Shown here piece by piece: positions 26,296-33,426 of a stretch of DNA of 40,260 nucleotides. The position numbers and the translations under genes are program-made. The notes under the pieces are model-generated. The model saw only the letters and a list, made by a program, of their open reading frames with translations, had not been told where the DNA came from and ran no database searches. The DNA lies in NCBI GenBank assembly GCA_030694985.1, contig JAUYTV010000018.1, positions 1 to 40,260 on the forward strand, written 5' to 3'. The stretch is from Methanoregula sp. (GTDB lineage Archaea; Halobacteriota; Methanomicrobia; Methanomicrobiales; Methanospirillaceae). Position 1 is the stretch's first letter. Every line of letters starts with the position of its first letter.

Positions 26296-27122
26296 CGCTT
26301 CACCTCAACCGTTGCATGCCGGTTCGCCCAGCACTGGATGTTCACCGCAACCGGCAGCGATGCCGTGTGACACCCGGCCGTCTTTACTTTGACTGCGAGC
26401 GCTGTGAAATCGCCACCAAGACCCATCGCACCGATGCCGAGACGGTTCACTGCCGCAAGAATCCCGCGTTCGTAGTCCGTCATCTGGTCGAGCGGCTGGA
26501 GGAGGGCTTCCTTCGCCATCGCAGCTGCCCCGTCAAAGGTTCCCCCGATGCCGACCCCGATTACGATGGGTGGGCAGGGGCGGGAACCCGCGAGGTAGAC
26601 CGTCTCAACTACGAATTTCTCGATCTGGTTCACCTGCGAGGGGAGGAGCATCCCGATGCGGGACATGTTCTCTGCCCCGGCACCCTTGGGGAAGACGGTG
26701 ACCGTGAACTTTTCGCCGGGTTTGACGTGGATGGCCGGCATGCCGTGGCCGGTATTGTCATTGGTATTGTGGCGGGTGATGGGATCCACTACGTTTGGCC
26801 GAAGAGGCACTTCACGGGTCGCTCTCCGGACGCCTTCGGCTACTGCTGCGTAGAGTTCCTTTGTCAGCGGAACATCCGGAGGAATAGTCAGGTAAATCAC
26901 CGGCACACCGGTATCCTGGCACATCGGGACGCCGAGTTTCTCGGCCATGCTGATGTTTTGCAAAATATTGGCAAACTCTCCGCGGGCTACCGGGGATGTC
27001 TCGGCGGCAGCGGCCTGTTCGATCACCCGGAGGACATCCGGGGGGAGGCGGATGACGGCTTCGCGGTACGCCCGGAAGGTGGCGTCGGCGAGGGCTGAAC
27101 AGACGGGGTTTGTGATCTGCAT
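26292..27122 (-). CDS. Fumarate hydratase (class I), alpha subunit
   Basis: 276 residues; the [4Fe-4S]-cluster subunit. Cluster cysteines lie in VPMCQDTGVP (about 60-69), PKGAGAENMSRIGML and IGVGIGGTFDGAAAMAK, matching class I alpha chains. The gene has its own near-leaderless promoter and probably forms a two-gene unit with the beta subunit immediately ahead of kor-suc. It supplies fumarate for the reductive branch; fumarate reductase itself is not in the window. Confidence 0.94.
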   Translation of the reverse strand: MQITNPVCSALADATFRAYREAVIRLPPDVLRVIEQAAAAETSPVARGEFANILQNISMAEKLGVPMCQDTGVPVIYLTIPPDVPLTKELYAAVAEGVRRATREVPLRPNVVDPITRHNTNDNTGHGMPAIHVKPGEKFTVTVFPKGAGAENMSRIGMLLPSQVNQIEKFVVETVYLAGSRPCPPIVIGVGIGGTFDGAAAMAKEALLQPLDQMTDYERGILAAVNRLGIGAMGLGGDFTALAVKVKTAGCHTASLPVAVNIQCWANRHATVEVKR

Positions 27123-27147
27123 TTAATTATACTGGGGAGCGGGGGGT

Positions 27148-27157
27148 AATATATACG
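27148..27157 (-). promoter_or_regulatory. TATA box of the fumarase genes
   Basis: Minus-strand GTATATATTA is centred about 30 bases upstream of the ATG at 27122, predicting a start within a few bases of the codon. It is a strong match to the archaeal TATA consensus. Confidence 0.6.
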
Positions 27158-27205
27158 TGTGCTGTCGGGCGATGACGAGTCAACGAACCGCATCAACTAA
27201 CCAGC

Positions 27206-27328
27206 TTACAGCGTGTCGAACGCGAGCTTTGATTTCCCGGAACCATAGATCCCATTGATTACCAAGAATTTGTCGTAGGAAATCGTGTGGCGGAAATTTT
27301 TGAGCTCATGCGGTCCAGTTGAATGACA
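27206..27328 (-). pseudogene. UvrA N-terminal remnant 1
   Basis: A minus-strand frame ending at TAA (27206-27208) reads PHELKNFRHTIS, then YGSGKSKLAFDTL. This aligns with the start of UvrA (REHNLKNIDVTIP ... GLSGSGKSSLAFDT), including the Walker A lysine and serine. The match starts and stops abruptly after roughly 36 residues, with no start codon or downstream UvrA sequence. It is a decayed fragment. A second fragment covering the same part of UvrA lies near 33.1 kb in the same orientation. The remaining parts of 27158-27450 hold nothing else recognisable. Confidence 0.7.
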
Positions 27329-27450
27329 CTAGCCTTCAAATTAATGTGAGATACAGGTTGATGCCGGTATTTTGATGATGTGAGGATACCGGAATGTGAA
27401 AGGGAATTAAGAAAAATGATGAGATTATCAAGGTCTTTAAATATAATAAA

Positions 27451-28797
27451 TTAAGTAATTTTTTCCTCAACCCTTTCAAAGAAATCTAGCCTCATTTGTT
27501 TGGCTTCTTTCTCGAATCTTTGTGGATCGAATTTTTCGAATGCTGGTTTAAGTTTTTCAGTCAAATCGTATTCTGGATCAATAACATGCCGTGAATTGGC
27601 TGCTACAGCGAGAACATCTTCTAAAAATTTCTGGTTGCCTTTGAATGGAACTAATTGTACCCTACCATCGTAGCGAGCTTCTTTATCTATTAGTCCAATT
27701 ATTTCGAGTGAATTTATTATTTTTTGTGCGGGAGTCACTCCAAATTCTCCAGACAAATCATCTTCGCTAAGACTGGACTCTTTTGTTAATCGATAAAGAA
27801 CCTCATTGGTTTCCGGAACACTTCTCATTAATGTCAAAATTGACTGCGCATTGTCCAATTCTTGATAATTCATGGCTATTAGAGTACCACTAGTAGGTCG
27901 ACTCAGGGCGCTTTCCATTTCAAGGGTATAAGTCCTGTGTGCGATACCCACATTGTCAATAGTTCTTATCATCTGATTTACAATCCTTGGAGGTAAACTT
28001 GTTGCTCGAACAATTTCTGGATGGGAAATAAAACCCCCACTGTCCCCGATAAATTCCATTAATTGTCGAATACCGATTCGCAATTCACTACTTGTATCCA
28101 AGACTGATTCCCAAGTTTCTTTTGATTGGGCTCCGGTAATGAAAGATTTTGAGAAGGTGTATTCACTTCCTTTGATATCCTGAGGACGAACAGCGTCAAT
28201 TTCTTGTAAAGCTACGTAATCCCTAAGAAATTGATACCGCTTTGTCGACGCCGCTTCAAGCTCTGAGGTTAACTGAGGAAAATTGAGAACACCTCTCACA
28301 ATCTCAAATTGATTAATTTGCTGCTCAAAAAGTGGCCCGATTTCGAGGAAATTTTTTTTGACGAATAACTTACTTCCTATCGGATACGGAATTACATTTA
28401 TTACACGAGAACTTGAAGGTTCAAATTCAATGAAACCATCTTTTAATCTTGGGATTACCGATGTTTTTAGATTGTGATTAAAACTTGGTCTCGCGGCAGT
28501 TGTCGGAGTGATTCTCCAAACATCATTTGCAATTTCAATAAGATCTTTCTTATGATGCGCAACATCCAAAAATGCCAATCCTCTTGCTAGAAGAACTGCA
28601 CCACTGAACTGACCTGGGGTAAGTCTTTTTGGTTGGATTTGATCATCTAAATAATATTCCCGTACACTTCGAATTATTTGATCTTCTACTCGAATTACAT
28701 CATTTAATTCTGGAGTGTCTAATACGTCGAGAACACTATCGGGTATGGATTGGACAAAGGGATGATCTAAATATGGCCTGAATTTATCAGAGGCCAA
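27451..28797 (-). CDS. Large winged-helix-type protein of unknown function
   Basis: 448 residues from a TTG at 28797; not recognised. The TTG directly follows the TGA of the upstream gene in the same frame, and GGTGA lies 5 bases before it, so an independent, coupled start is plausible. Helical throughout. Two segments look like winged helix-turn-helix units: about 250-295 (SHPEIVRATSLPPRIVNQMI) and about 328-385 (SLSEDDLSGEFGVTPAQKII). No catalytic motif or membrane segment is visible. The AT-rich composition is unlike the core genes. It could be a regulator or a DNA-binding component of a defence module. Confidence 0.75.
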   Translation of the reverse strand: MASDKFRPYLDHPFVQSIPDSVLDVLDTPELNDVIRVEDQIIRSVREYYLDDQIQPKRLTPGQFSGAVLLARGLAFLDVAHHKKDLIEIANDVWRITPTTAARPSFNHNLKTSVIPRLKDGFIEFEPSSSRVINVIPYPIGSKLFVKKNFLEIGPLFEQQINQFEIVRGVLNFPQLTSELEAASTKRYQFLRDYVALQEIDAVRPQDIKGSEYTFSKSFITGAQSKETWESVLDTSSELRIGIRQLMEFIGDSGGFISHPEIVRATSLPPRIVNQMIRTIDNVGIAHRTYTLEMESALSRPTSGTLIAMNYQELDNAQSILTLMRSVPETNEVLYRLTKESSLSEDDLSGEFGVTPAQKIINSLEIIGLIDKEARYDGRVQLVPFKGNQKFLEDVLAVAANSRHVIDPEYDLTEKLKPAFEKFDPQRFEKEAKQMRLDFFERVEEKIT

Positions 28798-29748
28798 TCA
28801 CTTCACCTTTTTCACCATTGATTTTTTACATTCATCCCCAAAAGCTCGTTTTACCAGAACGTGATCTGTTTTTGAATCAAGAACGATATTTTCAGAATTT
28901 TTTAATGAAATTCTCCAGTTGTGTTGCTTAAAAATTCGGTCCAAATCTATACTATAATCATAATTATTAAGTAAACATTTCATCAATTCATTTTCATCTG
29001 AATTGTTATTCGACAATGCTCTCTCTTTTAGTCCTAAGAACATTGTCACGACTAGATCTAGAAATGGTTTGTATAAATGGGAATTCTCTTCTGAGGTCAT
29101 TCCCATCATTTTGAACCGAGTGGCGGAAGCCAGTCCTCGAATTATTATCAAGGTTTCAACAAGTTCCCGATCGAGTTTTTCAATTTTATACAATGGCTCA
29201 AAAAGACTTACGAAATCGTTTCCTGCTGGATCTCTAATCTTTTTAATCTGGATAATTTTATGAGTATCGCAGATTACAAGAGCACGCCGAATACTATCCA
29301 ATGATGTCGTTGATCCAATTCGTTTATAAATTTCAGTGTCAGTTAATCCCTCTTTGAAATTAACAAGAACTTCCCAGCAACCGTTTTCAAATAAAAGAGA
29401 GAATGGAGAGAAAGGATCGGTAATTAAACGATCATAACTTTCTGCAAGAACAGATGCCCTCATGTGCGATGTATTCGCTTGTTGTAAATCCGATTCGAGT
29501 GTAGGTACTCCACCAACCCATTTTATCGAGGTTTTACCTTTTATTTTATTTTTTATTATCAACCCTTCTTTCTGTAGATTTGAGATTTTTGAAGTAACTG
29601 TACTTTTCTTCAGTCCAAGCTTTTCTATAATCTCGTCATACGTTGCTTGTTTTTGTTCTTGAAGAAATTGCGCAATCTTGACTTCGGTTGCGGTTATCCT
29701 CATTTCTTCAATTTGGGCAGTGGTTGCCAAATTTTTTGAGACGTCCAT
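28798..29748 (-). CDS. MarR-like winged-helix protein
   Basis: 316 residues. GGAGGGA eight bases before the ATG is the best ribosome binding site in the island. Residues about 18-75 form a clear winged helix-turn-helix (TATEVKIAQFLQEQ, YDEIIEKLGLKKSTVTSKI, basic wing KNKIKGKTSIKW). A second HTH-like unit lies at about 125-175 (LTDTEIYKRIGSTTSLDSIR). The C-terminal half is helical with no known motif. The gene ends KKSMVKKVK-TGA and the next gene continues in the same frame, so the two could once have been one 765-residue protein. AT-rich and divergent from the DUF3644 gene. Confidence 0.75.
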   Translation of the reverse strand: MDVSKNLATTAQIEEMRITATEVKIAQFLQEQKQATYDEIIEKLGLKKSTVTSKISNLQKEGLIIKNKIKGKTSIKWVGGVPTLESDLQQANTSHMRASVLAESYDRLITDPFSPFSLLFENGCWEVLVNFKEGLTDTEIYKRIGSTTSLDSIRRALVICDTHKIIQIKKIRDPAGNDFVSLFEPLYKIEKLDRELVETLIIIRGLASATRFKMMGMTSEENSHLYKPFLDLVVTMFLGLKERALSNNNSDENELMKCLLNNYDYSIDLDRIFKQHNWRISLKNSENIVLDSKTDHVLVKRAFGDECKKSMVKKVK

Positions 29749-29973
29749 AATTTCCCTCCTTATTTCTGAAAATGTTCCTCGACTGCTTCTGGATTTGAGA
29801 ATATAATCCTTATATGTAATTATCAGTTTGCTCTTAACAATGATATATCGAAAAGGTATTAGCGGATTGTTTAAGAGAGAGACAGGTTAAGAATCATAAG
29901 ACGAATATTCAATAAACAGAATAACTGAATTGAATGCTTTAACTATTCCCCATCAAGAAAAATTGGAGATTTG
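29749..29973. promoter_or_regulatory. Divergent promoter region of the wHTH pair and DUF3644 gene
   Basis: This 225-base AT-rich region drives both directions. Minus-strand TATA-like sequence lies at about 29802-29818 and gives a leader with GGAGGGA. The plus-strand gene has GGAG (29965-29968) five bases before ATG 29974. The block ATAATCCTTATATGTAATTAT-like (29803-29823) is a rough inverted repeat that overlaps the leftward TATA box and could be an operator for the winged-helix protein. The last point is inference. Confidence 0.4.
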
Positions 29974-31044
29974 ATGAAACGCGAAGTAAAAACATTGTTG
30001 GACAAATCTGTCGCTTCTTTACTACTATCGATTGAGCTCTTTAATCGCCCCCACGATTATGCAAGGACTTGTTCTGTTTTGATTTTGTTAGATCACTCTT
30101 TTGAAATGTTGCTCAAGGCATCAATACTTCAGAAAAAAGGAAGAATTTTTGATAAAATTTCCAATTATACAATCGGCTTTGAAAAATGTTTAAGGATCGC
30201 TGTTGGTGATGGAAATGTCCGGTTTCTTACTAAAGAACAGGTGTTAACCTTACAAACCATAAACAGTATCAGAGACGCCCAACAGCACTACATCATCGAT
30301 GTTTCTGAAAATCAGTTGTACTTGTACGTTCAATCTGGCTTCACCTTGTATCGAGATATTTTGAGAAATGTCTTTGACAAGGATTTGTATGAATTTCTAC
30401 CAACACGAGTATTGCCTATTTCGACAACCCCCCCAATGTCATTAGAAGTTTTATTCGATCAAGAAATTGAAGAAATTAAAAGATTATTAAGCGCGAAGAG
30501 CAGGAAAAAAAGTATAGCAATCTCCAAGCTCAAACCTCTTGAAATATTAGAACGGTCGCTTCAAGGGAACGATCAACCTGTAACCGATCATGATCTAAAA
30601 AAGAAGATTGAGAGAGTGCAACAAGAGAAAGATTGGCGAACAGTTTTTCCAAATGTTGCAGCTATTGAAGTTGTTCCAGATTCATCATCACCATCTATAG
30701 CATTACGTTTCACAAAAAAAGAAGGGATTCCGATTCATGTTGTTCCAGAGGGAACGCCCGGTTCTTTTGTTGTCGCAATAAAGAAAGTCAACGAACTCGG
30801 TTTTTTTAACATGACGTATAGTCAATTGGCTGAAGCAATCCATCAGAACACTGCGAAAACTAATGCATTGATATGGTATCTAAAAATAAAAAATGATGAT
30901 GAATGTTGTAAAGCGATTCAAATGGGCAAGACGACTTTTTACAAATATTCAGTTAAATCGATTTCAAAAATTAAGGATGCATTACAAAAAACAACAATTG
31001 ATGAAATTTGGAAGACCTATAGAGAAAGTGTTTTAAAAAGGTAG
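29974..31044 (+). CDS. DUF3644 family HEPN-like protein
   Basis: 356 residues from ATG 29974, chosen over TTG 29971 because GGAG sits five bases upstream. The N-terminal half matches my memory of DUF3644: LLDKSVASLLLSIELFNRP (8-26) and ILLDHSFEMLLKASIL (37-52), followed by R100-D-A-Q-Q-H105-Y, an R-x4-H motif of the HEPN RNase superfamily. The C-terminal half carries a beta-rich segment, then an HTH-like unit (about 280-340, YSQLAEAIHQNTAKTNALIW and MGKTTFYKYSV). HEPN proteins of this sort often act as RNA-cleaving toxins in antiviral or toxin-antitoxin systems. It is divergent from the winged-helix pair and AT-rich; repeat copy R1 follows. Confidence 0.75.
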   Translation: MKREVKTLLDKSVASLLLSIELFNRPHDYARTCSVLILLDHSFEMLLKASILQKKGRIFDKISNYTIGFEKCLRIAVGDGNVRFLTKEQVLTLQTINSIRDAQQHYIIDVSENQLYLYVQSGFTLYRDILRNVFDKDLYEFLPTRVLPISTTPPMSLEVLFDQEIEEIKRLLSAKSRKKSIAISKLKPLEILERSLQGNDQPVTDHDLKKKIERVQQEKDWRTVFPNVAAIEVVPDSSSPSIALRFTKKEGIPIHVVPEGTPGSFVVAIKKVNELGFFNMTYSQLAEAIHQNTAKTNALIWYLKIKNDDECCKAIQMGKTTFYKYSVKSISKIKDALQKTTIDEIWKTYRESVLKR

Positions 31045-31108
31045 GATCGTTGCCATTAAATTTTGAATAGAAAATTTACAATCAATTGTAAATGTAAGGA
31101 AATATTTT

Positions 31109-31170
31109 TGCCCTCAATTCCGGCAATTGACAACGGTCTCACAACATCCGGTCCCGGGTCCGCCGCATGC
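31109..31170 (+). repeat. Island repeat R1 (short copy)
   Basis: Opens TGCCCTCAATTCCGGCAATT, then GACAACGG, ACAACATCCGG, the core CCGGTCCCGGGTCCG and the tail GCATGC. It starts 65 bases after the DUF3644 stop codon. It is GC-rich inside an AT-rich neighbourhood, as are the other copies. Confidence 0.7.
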
Positions 31171-31241
31171 GTGAAGTCAGTACTTCCGGAAGTAATACTG
31201 TTAACTCAAACTTTATCCCATCCCCAACTAAGTAATGAAAC

Positions 31242-31775
31242 ATGGCGGAGAGAATTAGATTAAAAACCGCTATCGAGTCACAAATTCAGGTCGATAGGTG
31301 TTTTGGAAGCTATGAAACGTACAGAAAATGGGCTAATGAAGAGGGGTATATCTTAATCGAAAATGTAAAAATACCAACGATAAAAGAAAAAGGAATCTGG
31401 TATATCAATCGAGTAGATTTTGATAGAGCGCTCACATTGTATAAAAATAAATATTCATCAGAATTTCAGAAAATGGCCAAATTGATGATGGAAGATTATC
31501 AAAATGGAATTTTCCATTCTGGGAAAATATGGATAACTGACTCAAAATATTATGTGAATAAAGGCGATTTTCGATTGGATGTTGATGCCTATGCTCAGGC
31601 TTGTAAGGCGAGCGATGAGACATGGTTCTGCAATATCTGTAATATACCTGCAAAGACTGAGCACAATAATCCCGAATGTCATAGGTGCAGTGATTGGGAT
31701 GGCTGCGGAACCGACTGTACTTTATCAAAGGTTTATTGCACAAAATGTGGGAAATCTATGCACGTCGGTATATGA
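31242..31775 (+). CDS. Cysteine-rich protein of unknown function
   Basis: 177 residues; not recognised. The N-terminal 125 residues are mixed alpha/beta, rich in Lys, Tyr and Trp, with two similar phrases around an invariant-looking Trp-Tyr (KGIWYINRVDF and KIWITDSKYYVNKGDF), hinting at an internal duplication. The C-terminus packs eight cysteines in about 50 residues (CNIC, ECHRC, CGTDC, CTKC), probably two zinc sites. No ribosome binding site is present, but CTTTATCC about 30 bases upstream could give a leaderless mRNA. AT-rich; repeats R1 and R2 lie on either side. Confidence 0.65.
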   Translation: MAERIRLKTAIESQIQVDRCFGSYETYRKWANEEGYILIENVKIPTIKEKGIWYINRVDFDRALTLYKNKYSSEFQKMAKLMMEDYQNGIFHSGKIWITDSKYYVNKGDFRLDVDAYAQACKASDETWFCNICNIPAKTEHNNPECHRCSDWDGCGTDCTLSKVYCTKCGKSMHVGI

Positions 31776-31838
31776 TAATTTTTCACTGAACCCTCCAAGC
31801 CCAATAACCCTGCTCACACTCACCGATCCATCCGCACC

Positions 31839-31930
31839 GGCGCTCCTCAGTGCCCACATTACTTAGTAATTGACGACGGCCTCACAACATCCGGCCAAGG
31901 GTCCGTCAACCCGAGAGAGGTAGGGTCGAC
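31839..31930 (+). repeat. Island repeat R2
   Basis: Opens GGCGCTCCTCAGTGCCC like R6, then ATTGACGACGGCCT, ACAACATCCGG, a degenerate core CCAAGGGTCCGTCAA, and the tail GAGAGAGGTAGGGTCGAC shared with R3. It starts 64 bases after the preceding stop codon. Confidence 0.7.
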
Positions 31931-32001
31931 CGTGAATTCCATAGAGATTTGTTCAAGAGATTTGATATTATTGTAAATTATAACTCACCGTGTGAAGTCG
32001 A

Positions 32002-32760
32002 ATGTCAGGAAGACTTTTTGATATTATCCCAGATTCAGATGCATTGCTAGCTCTCGAACCGGAAGAGTTAGCAGGTATTGTACTTGAATTTCTAAATTCA
32101 CTCGGTCATGGACAGGCTGACCAATTATTAAATACACATAATTTTAGCCAACCAGACACGGTTGATGGTTATCCTCAAGAAAAGAAAAAGGAAATCCTGA
32201 AAGCACTGATGGAGGCATGGAGTTGGTTAGATAGCGAGGGTTTGATTGCACCTAGACCGGGTTGTATGGATAGTCCTAGTTTTTTCATATCCCGAAGAGG
32301 AAAAAAAGTCTTGAATCAAGAGGAGTTTCGAAAAATTTATCATGGTAATTTACTACCAAAACACTTATTGCATTCAGTTATTGCCCAAAAAGTCAGGTCT
32401 CCTTTTATTCGAGGAGCTTACGATTCTGCTGTTTTTGAAGCCTTCAGAGAACTTGAGATTTTTATTCGAGAAGCTGGTGGATTTTCATCAACAGATTTTG
32501 GTGAAAAATTGATACGAAAGGCATTTGACGAAAATTCGGGGTCGTTAACGGATCTAAATCAACCAAAACCGGAACGTTTAGCACTTCAGAATTTATTTGT
32601 AGCAGCTTATGGATCCTATCGAAATCCACAAAGTCATAGAAATGTATCAATTGATCAGGCTGAAGCAGTAGAAATGATAATGCTTGCGAGTCATTTATAC
32701 AAAATCGTAGAAACCCGACATGGTGCACGAATTGCGAATAATTTAATAAATAACCGTTAA
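32002..32760 (+). CDS. TIGR02391 (Ymh-type) HEPN-like protein
   Basis: 252 residues. The C-terminal domain (about 118-245) matches the TIGR02391/Ymh group: GAYDSAVFEAFRELEIFIRE (138-157), LIRKAF, then Y-R207-N-P-Q-S-H212-R, the R-x4-H motif expected of HEPN RNases, and a helix EMIMLASHLYKIVE. The N-terminal ~115 residues look like a winged-helix-like adaptor. Family members occur in phage-defence and restriction neighbourhoods. A TATA-like AAATTATAA about 26 bases before the ATG suggests a leaderless mRNA. AT-rich; lies between repeats R2 and R3, upstream of the restriction-modification genes. Confidence 0.82.
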   Translation: MSGRLFDIIPDSDALLALEPEELAGIVLEFLNSLGHGQADQLLNTHNFSQPDTVDGYPQEKKKEILKALMEAWSWLDSEGLIAPRPGCMDSPSFFISRRGKKVLNQEEFRKIYHGNLLPKHLLHSVIAQKVRSPFIRGAYDSAVFEAFRELEIFIREAGGFSSTDFGEKLIRKAFDENSGSLTDLNQPKPERLALQNLFVAAYGSYRNPQSHRNVSIDQAEAVEMIMLASHLYKIVETRHGARIANNLINNR

Positions 32761-32883
32761 TCGGGTATTAATACAAAATTTGGACTATAATATCAATAAT
32801 TTATCAATTTTTTTGCAGGAGATAGGGAAATATGGAAGAGAATTTCATTCACTTCAAATGAACATTTCCGTACAATGTTTCTA

Positions 32884-32964
32884 AGTGCTCTCGGTTCCGG
32901 ATTGTGACGACGGCTACCCAACATCCGGTTCCGGGTCCGTCAATCAAAGAGAGGCAGGGTCAAC
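32884..32964 (+). repeat. Island repeat R3, abutting a UvrA remnant
   Basis: Opens AGTGCTCTCGGTTCCGG, then GTGACGACGGCT, CAACATCCGG, the core CCGGTTCCGGGTCCGTCAA and the tail GAGAGGCAGGGTCAAC. It starts 124 bases after the Ymh gene. Its right end lies within three bases of the point where UvrA similarity begins. Confidence 0.75.
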
Positions 32965-32967
32965 ACT

Positions 32968-33180
32968 GACATCCGGCTTATGCATGACGCCAAGGAAATG
33001 GCGGGCATCGGTGGAGAGTCAGGTGTACCGCCGCTGCCCTTTGACGTACAGAGTGACGAACGCGAGCGTCGATTTCCCGGAGCCCGAGACCACGGTGATC
33101 ACCGCGAGCTGGTCATGAGGGATCGTAACGCTGATATTTTTGAGGTTGTGCTGGCGGGCACCTTTGATGGTGTCTTTCAT
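32968..33180 (-). pseudogene. UvrA N-terminal remnant 2
   Basis: On the minus strand from ATG 33180 the frame reads [20 protein letters not shown], then [12 protein letters not shown] and KGQRRY; after one in-frame TGA (33019-33021) it goes on LSTDARHFLGVMHKPDV. This is the first ~75 residues of UvrA with the Walker A motif, then similarity stops at 32968. With an internal stop and no remainder of the gene, it is a remnant. It is longer and better preserved than the 27.2 kb fragment and lies in the same orientation. Confidence 0.8.
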
Positions 33181-33426
33181 TCTGGGGGGATGGGACCAGT
33201 GGAAATTGTTTCGGAGTTTCTGATTTTCCAACATTCGTGGCAAATACCTGTATAACTGTGATATCGAATGATACAACTTGTTTGGAGAAAAACGAAATGC
33301 ATTAATCAAGTTAGAACTGAATCGGTTATACTGAATGACAATTAATCAACAGCCCGATCCATCGTATAAAAAATATCGCTCTGTCGCGCCACGAACGACT
33401 GCGATTAATACCAATGAGGTTCGGTG

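Noticed and set aside
28798-28800. In-frame TGA as selenocysteine or pyrrolysine-type recoding
   Set aside because: Pyrrolysine uses TAG, selenocysteine is not expected in Methanomicrobiales, no Sec enzyme motif surrounds the site, and a ribosome binding site sits in front of the next codon.
31141-31165. Repeat core GGTTCCGGGTCC-like words as a tRNA T-arm
   Set aside because: They lack the conserved GGTTCRANNCC pattern, and no acceptor, D-arm or anticodon arm fits upstream. No tRNA or rRNA gene was found anywhere in the window.
33019-33309. A functional UvrA or small ABC ATPase
   Set aside because: Only the N-terminal part is present, with an internal stop and no signature motif, Walker B or zinc modules.
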